Source: Hybos culiciformis (Eukaryota; Arthropoda; Insecta; Diptera; Hybotidae). Taken from it: a DNA stretch of 64,000 nt. The translations under genes were made by a program, and so were the position numbers. Positions 33,433 through 45,143 of the stretch are shown here, in pieces; the stretch's first letter is position 1; every line of letters starts with the position of its first letter. Location: assembly GCA_964007475.1 (NCBI GenBank), contig OZ023273.1, positions 24,787,557 to 24,851,556 on the forward strand, written 5' to 3'. The notes under the pieces are model-generated. The model made no database searches. It was not told the DNA's origin and worked only from the letters and a program-made list of their open reading frames with translations.

Positions 33433-34500
33433 GTTTATCAATTTTCATACAACGTTCAATAAAAAACTATTACTATTTGCCACGAGGGGGACTGTTTATT
33501 TGCCGCGAAACGGACTGTTTACATTTTATCAAATCATATAAAATGCGACGGCGTCGACTCATTATTTAAACTTTAAAGAAATTAACAGGTATCGTTAATA
33601 TTGACTGTTTTGACAACCCATTTATTTACATTTTTTTCACCCATAAGTATGTGCTATTTTTCGCCATTGGGGCACTATTTGAATATTTAACTAAGTATGA
33701 CTCTTTTGTTTACATTTGTTTTCACCCATAAGTAGGTGCCTTTTTTCGCCATAGGAGTCGCTATTTGGAGATTTAAATAAGTGAATACTTATAAATTTTA
33801 ATTTTTTGTTTTTTTTGTTTTTGCAACACAAAAAAAAAAAGAAATATCATAATCAAAATGGCAAAGTATCGAAATATTTAACGCCAGCAGACGACTTGAC
33901 TTGACTTGACTTGGTACCGAATAGCGCCTTTATATTTACAAAATTTCACAAGATTTATGTTTATTTACATTGAAATTAGTATGAAAATCTAAATTTTATT
34001 TGAAATATAAAATATTAATTAGTTAATAATAAAAAAATAATATTTTCTAAGCATTTTATTAATATTTTATAAAATCAAATAAAATTTAAGTTTTCACCAA
34101 ATCATATAAAATGCGACGGCGTCGACTCATTATTTAAACTTTAAAAAAATTAACAGGTATCGTTAATTTACTTATAAATTTTAATTTTTTGTTTTTGTTG
34201 TTTGCAACACAAAAAAAAAAACAAATATCATAGCCAAAATGAAAAAGTATCGAAATATCTAACGCCGGCAGACGACTTGACTTGCCTTGGTACCGAATAG
34301 CGCCTTTATATTGGCAAAATAATACTGACAAAAAAATACAAGATTTTTATTAACATTGAAATTAGTATGAAAATCTAAATTTTATTTGAACTATAAAATA
34401 TGAATTAGTTAATAATAAAAAATTAATATTTACTAAATATTTTATAAATTGAAATAAAATTTAAGTTTATCAATTGTCATACAAAGTTCAATAAAAAATA
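33433..34500. repeat. Diverged tandem duplication inside the 3.1-kb insertion
   Basis: A block containing AATGCGACGGCGTCGACTCA, TTAACAGGTATCGTTAAT, a GCAACAC A-rich stretch and CAGACGACTTGACTTG, then GGTACCGAATAGCGCC, occurs at about 33530-33960 and again at 34100-34320. AGTTTATCAATTxTCATACAA starts at 33432 and recurs at 34462. No coding potential is supported. Confidence 0.75.
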
Positions 34501-35046
34501 CAAGAGCCGAAACATCGGAATTATTTTGTACAGATAATATTGATAGATAACTTTGATAGAATTTTGGATTTTAATTTTATAAATTTCATTGGATGTTTAC
34601 TATTCTTTTTGTTTTATTTCTATTAATTATTAATGCAAACCAAAGAACACAATATTTATTAAAATAACTAAAAAATATTTAAATATCTATAAATTTTTTT
34701 TATAGCACGAACGGATTTCTTTAATGTATCATAAGATTATAAGAAAATAAGTTTGGAAAGGCTATTAGTTAGTTTTTTTCTGTATGAAAAAATCCAGTTT
34801 CTAAGTTAGTTCTCATTTCATTCGTACGACGGTGTATGCCCAATCAATCTGTATGCATTTTAATAAATTTTGCATAATAAAGTCAACCACTGTTTTGCAC
34901 TAAGCGACAAGACAACAACATAAAGCGAAACAAATATCCAATTTCAAACTTCCAAATAAAAAGAGAAAAAAAATATGCAAAAAAAAAAGCTTTAAGCGAC
35001 GGGAGTTTATTTTTTTTATTTAAAAAATAAAAAAATATCGAATAAT

Positions 35047-35378
35047 CAGACACCAACGCGATCATATTTTTGGCCGCTGCGGCTTAGCAGCGATATTCTC
35101 AATTTTTTGGAACTGCTGCTAAAAAAAAAAATCATTGCTCGCTACTGCGTCCCTGATAATCGCTAAAAAAAAAAAAAAGTTAAAAAAAAACCTAAAAAAA
35201 AAAAAAAAACAAAAAAAAACACAAAAATTTTCGTCGCTGCTTGGTTTTTTTTTTTTTTTTTAAACTTCTGTGACTGCTAGCGATCGCTTTCACCTAAAAA
35301 TTTGTCGCTACTGTTAGGTCAAAAAACGTCGCTGCATACCTTGCGGTCGCTCAAAATCTATGATCGCGTCGGACTCTG
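35047..35378. mobile_element. 332-bp hAT-type non-autonomous element
   Basis: Flanked by the 8-bp duplication CGAATAAT (35039-35046 and 35379-35386). Imperfect inverted termini CAGACACCAACGCGATCATA and (reverse) CAGAGTCCGACGCGATCATA match at 16 of 20 positions. The interior is rich in CGCTGC/CTGCTG words and A runs. Confidence 0.7.
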
Positions 35379-36020
35379 CGAATAATAAGAAAATTTATTT
35401 TTTGTTTTATATTGTTTATCATCATATGTTTAGCGACACTAAAGTGTTCAAATTTTTAATAAATTTTTCCACAAGAGCGTATGATAAGGAACTACGTTCC
35501 AATTGTTCATTTTTTATTCACATTTGCAAAATAGCAGTGATGAAGAATTTGAAATAAAAAAAATATATATACATATTATAGAAGTGAATTTGAAGAATTC
35601 TTCTATTTACCACTACTATTAAAATATTTTTTAATTTTTGACACTTGTCGGTTATAAAGTTATGTTGGTCAGTCAAAACACTACGCGAAACGAGATAATC
35701 AAATGTCCATGATGCTTAACGATACATTATGTTTAGTATACTTTTTATTCGTAAACTGATTTAGAAGAATTAAAAATATATGCTTGTTAAAAAGATATAT
35801 CTGACACTTACCAACGTATACAATAATCATAATAATATCAATCATAATAATATCGCATCCAAGTAATTATAGCCAAGTTAATAAATAACACTTTCCAATA
35901 AATAAGATCAATAAATAAATTTAATAAAAAAATATTTTATTTTCATACGAAATCAAATAAATAAATAAATAAAATATTATTATCAATTCCAGTTTATTGT
36001 GTCATCGAGATGTTTCCAAA

Positions 36021-36963
36021 TTAAATGTCAGTGTGTTGTTTGATCCAATCAACATAGTGGGAAACATTGATGTATACATCGGGCAATGGACCACCGCACA
36101 TGTAAATAATAAAACTTGCAACCCCAGCTAATTTTCCCTCATATGTGGCTGGGCCACCAGAATCTCCTTGGCAAGCTCCATTACCACGGAAATGATTTAA
36201 GCACATTAATTCTTCTGCGCCCAAATCAATTTGGCTGCATACTTTAGGAGATAATGCTGTTAAAGTATTATATTTCAAAAGAGGTGAGACATCTGAATTA
36301 TTTCCAACTTTTCCCCATCCAGAAATGTCAACTTGTCCGCCTAAAGGAACTCGCTTAGTCATTAATGCAATTGGTTGAATTTTATCACTGAAAGTAAGTG
36401 GTTGATCTAATTCTAAAATTGCCAAGTCATTGAGTTGCCAATTCTTGTGAATAATGATATTTTTTACTTTTCTGAGAACACCAGCTTTTGCGTCATTCAT
36501 ATACGATGATCCCGCCAAAACACTGAATATTGAGAATGGTTTCACACTGTAAAAAGAAAAAACAAAAATTTTTTTTAAATAATAAATACTTTTTGATTCT
36601 AAAAAAGTTAAAAAATATTATAAAATTCAAGATTTGAACTTAAATGTACATTATTTTGTAATCCAAACCTTAAACTTTTAGTCCTTTTACTTTCTTTATT
36701 TTCTTAATTAATTAAATAGAAACTTACGCTTGACCATTTTCATAGGCACAGCAATGGGCTGCTGTTAAGATATATTTAGCTGATAGAATGGATCCACCGC
36801 AATTATGTTGTCCTTGAACTTGTAACGATACTTGATATGGAAATTTTTCAATTTTTGTGAACTTTCCACCAACTATCTTACCTCCATTTGAATCATTTAA
36901 AATTTTAAATGCAAATGCACCACTAAGGCAAATAACACTTAAAATAACTAATGATTTGAACAT
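36021..36963 (-). CDS. Secreted chymotrypsin-like serine protease A3 (canonical triad)
   Basis: Exons 36963-36728 and 36546-36021 join in frame (donor GTAAGT) to give 253 aa. Signal peptide [18 protein letters not shown], propeptide ending GGK, IVGG at 30, TAAHC with His70, NDLAIL with Asp119 and GDSGGP with Ser208 form a complete catalytic triad. Gly is found six residues before the Ser (chymotrypsin/elastase-like specificity). The C-terminal [18 protein letters not shown] keeps the residues missing from A1 and A2. Six Cys fit the three usual disulfides. AATAAA (minus strand) is at 35993-35998. A lumenal digestive role is inferred from the family. Confidence 0.92.
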
Positions 36964-37042
36964 TTTTCTATGGTCAAAGAGAAACCTTTTAATTGCTATG
37001 AAAACAGAATACTAATTGTGATTTATTTGAATTGATTTGTGG

Positions 37043-37050
37043 TATTTATA
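37043..37050 (-). promoter_or_regulatory. TATA box of A3
   Basis: TATAAATA, 80 bp upstream of the A3 ATG. Confidence 0.6.
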
Positions 37051-37182
37051 TCTAAAGACCACAAAATAATATCAGGTAAAAATGTGTCCATGATTTCAAA
37101 AATTTATTCAAGAATCTGATAACACTTATCATTTTCAAGTTGTAGAAATTTATTTTGATTAAACTGTGACGATGTCAAGAGC

Positions 37183-39509
37183 ATGTCTTGAAGAATAATA
37201 ATAATAATAATAAAATGAAATAGAAAAATATAATAATCTATTATTTTTTATATTTTACTACGTAAAATGTACAATCGTTGCAGCAATTCAAAATTTAGTA
37301 ATTCTATATCTGTATTGAAATTCAACAACCAAGTAACAATTACTTAATAGAAAAATTATTTTGTACTTTTCTATATAATAATGTTGATAAAGGTACAAAA
37401 CAAAAACAATGATTCGTTTATAATATAATGATAAATGGAGCATTAAAATTTATTAAACTTATTAAGAAGAGTTTTTTCGTCCATAAGAATAAAATAACTT
37501 TACTTTTACGTATTTCCTTATTGAAAAGGATTAAAGATATATGATTGTATCTCGATTGCCTTAGTTACAAAAATTTTTTTACAAAATCCATAAATTAAAA
37601 ATTCTTAATATTTAAAAAAAAAAAAGTACATTTTTTATTAATTTGGGTTTTTTTTTAAATTAAAAACTTATTTCTTTATTTTAAAGTTTGTTTTACAATT
37701 TTTGTCAAAGTTTCCTAAGAAGCGAAATTTTAATCGTCTATCTGTTACTATAACATAGTATTAACTATTTCATTTTTCACTGAAAAATTCGCTTTACTAT
37801 TTGTCATTATTGCTGAGGACTCAGATATTTTGCGGTTGTTTATTTAATTCATGGTTATTATATATATGTTACCATCAATATGATATTGTGTTCGACTGAG
37901 AAATTTCTTAATAAAATATGTAGTATGCAGTTCTTATGTATTATATGTACAACAACGATAAAATTCTTTTATGTATGTGTACCTTAGGGTACTCTTAAGC
38001 CAATAGATTTAGCGAAAAATAATAAAAGACCTTTTTTGTAGAGCGTTTAATTTACAATAAACATGACGCAATTAATTTCTTTTGATTCATTTGTCGCAGA
38101 GCTACGGAATTCTAAAGAACAATTAATTACTTTTGATTCATTTGTCGCAGAGCTACGGAATTCTGAAGAACAAATGAAATTTTTCCCATGTTATTTATAT
38201 GAGAAACTTTGACTGGAATGCGGACTATCTTAAAGTTAATATTAAGAGCTAGAATTTTGAGGCAATTATTTTTTATGTATTTGGAACCATTTAAGCCCCT
38301 GGGAGCAAAGAAATTCGGATTAATCCATAATAAGGACCACCCTAGTGTACCTATATATTAATCGATTAAAATCTCTGACAAATGTATTAAGAAACAATTT
38401 TTACGTATCTTCAATTAAATAATATATCTAGTTGATTTTTTTTTGTGCTGAAATTTATTATTAAAATCTTTGCGTGGGATAATTGTTTTTTTATTTTATA
38501 ATTTTTGAAAAGTAATGATTCTGGTACTTGAAGATTATGTTTTTACAGATTTTGAAAATAATGATTTTGATATTAAGAATTTTGTTATTAAGGATTCTAT
38601 AATAAGGAAAAAAAAAGTAAGGATTTTGGTACCTAAATATTTTGATAATAAAGATATCGTCATACAATCAAGATATATAATACGGTATTTAGTAACTTAA
38701 AATACCAAAATACTTTAGGTAAGTACTACAAATTTCATTTCAATTCAAAAATTTTTTCAATAGAGCGTTTATGTCATAAAAGTATCATATACTAAAAATA
38801 AATAATTTGTAATAAAAAAACCCTTCAAATTAACCGAGAATTTGTTAGAAAATTAAAAATACTAAACTTGAAACAATTCGAAATTCCAGATTAAATCATT
38901 TTTATTTTAAAGTTCTTGAAATATATTCAAAAATTCCAAAATTTTATTAAAATGAAAAACTTAATTTTCAATTTAGGTATTTATTTTATTCCAAAATATT
39001 TTTGCCTTTTCAAAAACAAACAAAGTATATAATGATTAAATTATTTTATTTTTACATGATTATTATATGAATATACATAAAATATACGCAATAAGTGTGT
39101 CTATTAAAAGTTTCAGTATATAATTTCTATCAGTTACTAATTATTTGCTTAATCCACTCAAATCAATTCAACTAATAAATCCTAATCAATTTTTTTGAAG
39201 ATAAAATAAGCAATTGAAAAATGCGATAAGTTAATAACTACAGATACTTTTTTTTAAGTAGCTAACTTTAAAGACGTAAAGGTAAAATCCAATAAATACT
39301 TAAATTTGATTAACAAATATTTATATTTTTAATTTATGACGTTGTTAATGAAATTATATATCTCTATATCTATCTACTTAAACGTTACTTTTTTTTATTA
39401 TTCATTTTATGTTTTCTATTTTGATTGACGAAAATATTATTTTTTTATCAAGTAAGAAAATCTGACAATTTCTTATAAATCGTATGCAACTAAATCTTTT
39501 ACTAAAAAA
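37183..39509. other. Spacer between A3 and the tRNA-like array
   Basis: Mostly shared with units 1 and 2, but 37716-38515 is found only in unit 3, so it was either inserted here or deleted before units 1 and 2 separated. No inverted termini seen. It contains the short ORF at 38063-38212. The ORF at 38515-38700 (LEDYVFTDFENNDFDIKNF...) is broken in units 1 and 2 and not recognised. Confidence 0.5.
38063..38212 (+). CDS. 49-aa hypothetical ORF with an in-frame 17-residue duplication
   Basis: ATG at 38063, stop TGA at 38210-38212. A 51-bp segment (from 38069) is repeated directly (from 38120) with two differences noticed, so the protein repeats QLISFDSFVAELRNSKE. The ORF lies in a stretch found only in unit 3. 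I do not recognise the family. It could equally be a chance ORF over a tandem duplication, or a fragment of a mobile element. No TATA box or intron evidence. Confidence 0.25.
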   Translation: MTQLISFDSFVAELRNSKEQLITFDSFVAELRNSEEQMKFFPCYLYEKL

Positions 39510-39517
39510 AATTATAT

Positions 39518-39590
39518 GGCCGTATGGCTTAGTGGCTAGAACATCGGACTATAAGAGTGAAGGTGTCAGGTTCGATTCCCCAATGAATAC
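39518..39590 (+). ncRNA. tRNA-like module F1
   Basis: A box TGGCTTAGTGG (39525), B box GGTTCGATTCC (39569-39579), then TTTTTTTTT after 39590 as a possible Pol III terminator. The anticodon arm pairs only partly and the acceptor stem does not pair, so it is tRNA-derived rather than a working tRNA. Confidence 0.6.
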
Positions 39591-40778
39591 ATTTTTTTTT
39601 AAATTTTTTTGAACATAATAATTTTTATAATTTTTTGAACATAATTTTTTTATTGGTAGAATATGTAATTTTTTTGCTTGTAATATTGGACATATATTTG
39701 AAATTAAAAAAGTGTACGATAATTATGAATTCCTACCCAAAATTTTTGGTCTGGTAATCTTTATTTCACCAGAGCTACCTATTTTGAAAATATTTTTTTT
39801 TTTGCATATTTTGAGCCGGGAAAACCTATAATGATAAATTACTTGATCGATATCTATACTATCAATGCCAAAATATACCTATGTTGTTTGTAACGAGTTT
39901 AGTGCGTCCAATATTATAAATTTGTTTTATAGGATATAATGTTTATAACTTTTGTGGTTACATGATCTCTGTAAAAAATAATCTAGAGTGTGTAAAAACA
40001 TTTCCCAGATGTTTCGAAAATTATTTTATTTGATGGAAAATCAGCTCGAATAACTAATTTAAATTAAACATTATGAATTATAAATCGAAATTTTGTTCAT
40101 ATAAATCGAATTTTAAGACATTTTACTAAATTTTTGTTCATATTAATCAATTGTTAAATAATTTTATTAAATTTTGGCATTTAAATCTATTTTATTGTAT
40201 TTTGTTTATATAAGTCTTATCTGTAAAAGTTCATCATCGACTGGAAATAATATTATTTGTCTAGCTAAATCTATAATTAATTTGAGACGTTAAATAATAT
40301 GAAGTTAACAATATTTTATATTTTTATATTTAATCATTCGTAACTGCGTGAAATTCCGAAGTTTTCACAATCTGCATGTCAAAATAAAAAATAGACGAAA
40401 ATATAAAATTGAAATTAGAATCGAATTTGGCAAATAATATTTAAGCTATAAATTAAAAAATATAGGATCAAATAATAAATGTATATTTCTATTCCTAACT
40501 ATTACTTTTTAATTATTTCATAGTCCCTTATTTTATTATACATATATAAATAAATCGACAATAAATTCCGTTGTCACATGAGAATTTTTTTTTGGGGACC
40601 CACAAAGAAAAGGATTATTTAATTTCTTTTTTTTAATGAAAAACTATAAATCATATTTTTATTTTAATTCAAGAATTGTTAAGTGGTGCAAAAATTTAAT
40701 TTTTATCATATATCATATGAATATTTAACGTTTTCCAAAAATACTAAAAGGATTTGTTTCTTTATTAAAAAAAAAAAA

Positions 40779-40853
40779 TCCTCATTGGGAATCGAACCAG
40801 GCACCTTCAGACTTACAGTGTGATGTTCTACTATAATACTAAGCCATATTGCC
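40779..40853 (-). ncRNA. tRNA-like module R1
   Basis: Reverse strand: GGCAATATGGCTTAGT (A-box region), anticodon arm TCACA-CTGTAAG-TCTGA with four of five pairs (triplet GTA), B box GGTTCGATTCC, then a run of T. Homologous to module F and in inverted orientation to it. No acceptor pairing. Confidence 0.6.
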
Positions 40854-41113
40854 TATATGAGTTTAGCTTTCTAAACAAATACAAAAAATATTTTATTTAT
40901 TTTCCTAAATAATATTAAATCTCATTATATGGCAATGAGATTAATTTTTTGATTGGTTAGTTAATTTTTCAAACTCGTTTTTTGAGTATTCTAATTCTTT
41001 TCTTATTTTTTTTTTTGAGTATTATTTTTTATTCCCCTACAATAAAATAAAAACAAAAAAATGAATGGTTTATTAGAATTTTTTTATTATATTTTAGAAA
41101 GCAAAAATTATAT

Positions 41114-41186
41114 GGCCGTATGGCTTAGTGGCTAGAACATCGGACTATAAGAGTGAAGGTGTCAGGTTCGATTCCCCAATGAATAC
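41114..41186 (+). ncRNA. tRNA-like module F2
   Basis: Same sequence as F1. Confidence 0.6.
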
Positions 41187-42375
41187 ATTTTTTTTTAAAT
41201 TTTTTTGAACATAATAATTTTTATAATTTTTTGAACATAATTTTTTTATTGGTAGAATATGTAATTTTTTTGCTTGTAATATTGGACATATATTTGAAAT
41301 TAAAAAAGTGTACGATAATTATGAATTCCTACCCAAAATTTTTGGTCTGGTAATCTTTATTTCACCAGAGCTACCTATTTTGAAAATATTTTTTTTTTTG
41401 CATATTTTGAGCCGGGAAAACCTATAATGATAAATTACTTGATCGATATCTATACTATCAATGCCAAAATATACCTATGTTGTTTGTAACGAGTTTAGTG
41501 CGTCCAATATTATAAATTTGTTTTATAGGATATAATGTTTATAACTTTTGTGGTTACATGATCTCTGTAAAAAATAATCTAGAGTGTGTAAAAACATTTC
41601 CCAGATGTTTCGAAAATTATTTTATTTGATGGAAAATCAGCTCGAATAACTAATTTAAATTAAACATTATGAATTATAAATCGAAATTTTGTTCATATAA
41701 ATCGAATTTTAAGACATTTTACTAAATTTTTGTTCATATTAATCAATTGTTAAATAATTTTATTAAATTTTGGCATTTAAATCTATTTTATTGTATTTTG
41801 TTTATATAAGTCTTATCTGTAAAAGTTCATCATCGACTGGAAATAATATTATTTGTCTAGCTAAATCTATAATTAATTTGAGACGTTAAATAATATGAAG
41901 TTAACAATATTTTATATTTTTATATTTAATCATTCGTAACTGCGTGAAATTCCGAAGTTTTCACAATCTGCATGTCAAAATAAAAAATAGACGAAAATAT
42001 CAAATTGAAATTAGAATCGAATTTGGCAAATAATATTTAAGCTATAAATTAAAAAATATAGGATCAAAAAATAAATGTATATTTCTATTGCTAACTATTA
42101 CTTTTTAATTATTTCATAGTCCCTTATTTTATTATACATATATTAATAAATCGACAATAAATTCCGTTGTCACATGAGAATTTTTTTTGGGGACCCACAA
42201 AGAAAAGGATTATTTAATTTCTTTTTTTTAATGAAAAACTATAAATCATATTTTTATTTTAATTCAAGAATTGTTAAGTGGTGCAAAAATTTAATTTTTA
42301 TCATATATCATATGAATATTTAACGTTTTCCAAAAATACTAAAAGGATTTGTTTCTTTATTAAAAAAAAAAAAAA

Positions 42376-42450
42376 TCCTCATTGGGAATCGAACCAGGCA
42401 CCTTCAGACTTACAGTGTGATGTTCTACTATAATACTAAGCCATATTGCC
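42376..42450 (-). ncRNA. tRNA-like module R2
   Basis: Same sequence as R1, with a longer T run after the B box. Confidence 0.6.
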
Positions 42451-42712
42451 TATATGAGTTTAGCTTTCTAAACAAATACAAAAAATATTTTTGATTTATT
42501 TTCCTAAATAATATTAAATCTCATTATATGGCAATGAGATTAATTTTTTGATTGGTTAGTTAATTTTTCAAACTCGTTTTTTGAGTATTCTAATTCTTTT
42601 CTTATTTTTTTTTTTGAGTATTATTTTTTATTCCCCTACAATAAAATAAAAACAAAAAAATGAATGGTTTATTAGAATTTTTTTATTATATTTTAGAAAG
42701 CAAAAATTATAT

Positions 42713-42785
42713 GGCCGTATGGCTTAGTGGCTAGAACATCGGACTATAAGAGTGAAGGTGTCAGGTTCGATTCCCCAATGAATAC
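42713..42785 (+). ncRNA. tRNA-like module F3
   Basis: Same sequence as F1. Confidence 0.6.
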
Positions 42786-43975
42786 ATTTTTTTTTAAATT
42801 TTTTTGAACATAATAATTTTTATAATTTTTTGAACATAATTTTTTTATTGGTAGAATATGTAATTTTTTTGCTTGTAATATTGGACATATATTTGAAATT
42901 AAAAAAGTGTACGATAATTATGAATTCCTACCCAAAATTTTTGGTCTGGTAATCTTTATTTCACCAGAGCTACCTATTTTGAAAATATTTTTTTTTTTTG
43001 CATATTTTGAGCCGGGAAAACCTATAATGATAAATTACTTGATCGATATCTATACTATCAATGCCAAAATATACCTATGTTGTTTGTAACGAGTTTAGTG
43101 CGTCCAATATTATAAATTTGTTTTATAGGATATAATGTTTATAACTTTAGTGGTTACATGATCTCTGTAAAAAATAATCTAGAGTGTGTAAAAACATTTC
43201 CCAGATGTTTCGAAAATTATTTTATTTGATGGAAAATCAGCTCGAATAACTAATTTAAATTAAACATTATGAATTATAAATCGAAATTTTGTTCATATAA
43301 ATCGAATTTTAAGACATTTTACTAAATTTTTGTTCATATTAATCAATTGTTAAATAATTTTATTAAATTTTGGCATTTAAATCTATTTTATTGTATTTTG
43401 TTTATATAAGTCTTATCTGTAAAAGTTCATCATCGACTGGAAATAATATTATTTGTCTAGCTAAATCTATAATTAATTTGAGACGTTAAATAATATGAAG
43501 TTAACAATATTTTATATTTTTATATTTAATCATTCGTAACTGCGTGAAATTCCGAAGTTTTCACAATCTGCATGTCAAAATAAAAAATAGACGAAAATAT
43601 CAAATTGAAATTAGAATCGAATTTGGCAAATAATATTTAAGCTATAAATTAAAAAATATAGGATCAAAAAATAAATGTATATTTCTATTGCTAACTATTA
43701 CTTTTTAATTATTTCATAGTCCCTTATTTTATTATACATATATAAATAAATCGACAATAAATTCCGTTGTCACATGAGAATTTTTTTTTGGCGACCCACA
43801 AAGAAAAGGATTATTTAATTTCTTTTTTTTAATGAAAAACTATAAATCATATTTTTATTTTAATTCAAGAATTGTTAAGTGGTGCAAAAATTTAATTTTT
43901 ATCATATATCATATGAATATTTAACGTTTTCCAAAAATACTAAAAGGATTTGTTTCTTTATTAAAAAAAAAAAAA

Positions 43976-44050
43976 TCCTCATTGGGAATCGAACCAGGCA
44001 CCTTCAGACTTACAGTGTGATGTTCTACTATAATACTAAGCCATATTGCC
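43976..44050 (-). ncRNA. tRNA-like module R3
   Basis: Same sequence as R1. Confidence 0.6.
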
Positions 44051-44313
44051 TATATGAGTTTAGCTTTCTAAACAAATACAAAAAATATTTTTGATTTATT
44101 TTCCTAAATAATATTAAATCTCATTATATGGCAATGAGATTAATTTTTTGATTGGTTAGTTAATTTTTCAAACTCGTTTTTTGAGTATTCTAATTCTTTT
44201 CTTATTTTTTTTTTTGAGTATTATTTTTTATTCCCCTACAATAAAATAAAAACAAAAAAATGAATGGTTTATTAGACTTTTTTTAATTATATTTTAGAAA
44301 GCAAGAATTATAT

Positions 44314-44386
44314 GGCCGTATGGCTTAGTGGATAGAACACCATACTAATAAGTCTGAAGGTGCCAGGTTCGAACCCAATTATGGTT
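44314..44386 (+). ncRNA. tRNA-like module F4 (diverged)
   Basis: A box TGGCTTAGTGG and B box GGTTCGAACCC are kept; the middle (CACCATACTAATAAGTCTGA) and the 3' end (AATTATGG) differ from F1-F3. T run follows. Its centre is closer to module R than to F1-F3, which may make it a recombinant or an older relative. Confidence 0.55.
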
Positions 44387-44957
44387 TGTTTTTTTTTTTA
44401 ATTTTTGAAAAATGATGACGGTCGATTCTCAGAAAAATGATGACGATTCTCAGAAAAATTTTATATGAAAATAAATTTTTACCCTCTACCAAATTTCTTC
44501 CAACGTCGCTAAAGAAGTATAAACTTCAAAAAAGTTCTTTCTATCAAGAAAAATTGAGTCACTTGTATTACTGAAAAAAAATTCCATTCGAAGAAAATTT
44601 TGTTTTTACCTTATCATTCATATTTAAAATCGAAAAATTAAGAAACTTTAACCTGTTAGTTACCGACTATTGACATAAGATTCATATGAGTAGTATTTGT
44701 TCATCAAGTAAACCTACTAACCGAGGTAATATAGTATATAAATACTGTTTTTGTATTGAAAGTAATTTTTGGTTTTTTTTTCTTTCCTTTTTTATCTGTT
44801 ATTTTTGAACCTAAATTTTGAAAAATACAACAAGTTCGAATCGGTAAAGTTAAGTTGCTTCCATTGTAAAAAATATGTAACTCTTATTTAAAAAGCAAAA
44901 CAGAAAGAGTTGTTCAGGGAGTTCTGAACTGTTTTTGCAACACAAATTATCTAATTG
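44387..44957. other. Right edge of the array and spacer
   Basis: A short direct repeat (AAAATGATGACG twice near 44407-44445), then sequence shared with units 1 and 2 from about 44531. No gene seen. Confidence 0.5.
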
Positions 44958-44965
44958 TGCAGCAC

Positions 44966-45095
44966 CAGTGGCGTAGCTAGAAATTTTAGGCTCTTATGCC
45001 ACAATGATGGAAGGGCCCCTGTGAAAAAATGTAAAAAGTATTAAAGAAATACAAAAAAATTCTTTATAATTTTTATAATACTTTCGATTATAAAA

Positions 45096-45143
<48 letters not shown>

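Larger units (their letters stand above)
32382..35503. mobile_element. 3.1-kb insertion bounded by 19-bp inverted repeats
   Basis: ATTGGAACGTAGTTCCTTA at 32382-32400 and its exact reverse complement at 35485-35503. Units 1 and 2 lack the whole block (ACAAAAATTGTTC near 3120 is the joined site). About 30 bp of extra sequence precedes the left repeat, so the target duplication is unresolved. It is a composite: it carries a Harbinger-type foldback, a tandem duplication and a hAT-type element, and no transposase ORF. Confidence 0.65.
39510..44530. repeat. 1.6-kb tandem array with paired inward-facing tRNA-like ends
   Basis: Three nearly identical copies start at about 39518, 41114 and 42713 (periods 1596, 1599), followed by a diverged fourth start at 44314. 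Each copy has a forward tRNA-like module at its left end, about 1.2 kb of AT-rich DNA, a reverse tRNA-like module, then a roughly 240-bp linker bounded by GCTTTCTAAA and TTTAGAAAGC. The array interrupts sequence continuous in units 1 and 2 (near 8050); AAAAAAATT and AAAAAAGTT at its edges may be a 9-bp target duplication. The ORFs at 42907 and 43879 appear only where homopolymers change frame. Confidence 0.85.

Noticed and set aside
42907..43089. 60-aa ORF in the third copy of the 1.6-kb repeat
   Set aside because: Open only because of a homopolymer length change; closed in the other two copies.
39518..44386. Functional tRNA gene cluster
   Set aside because: A and B boxes are present but acceptor stems do not pair and T stems are imperfect; reported as tRNA-like instead.
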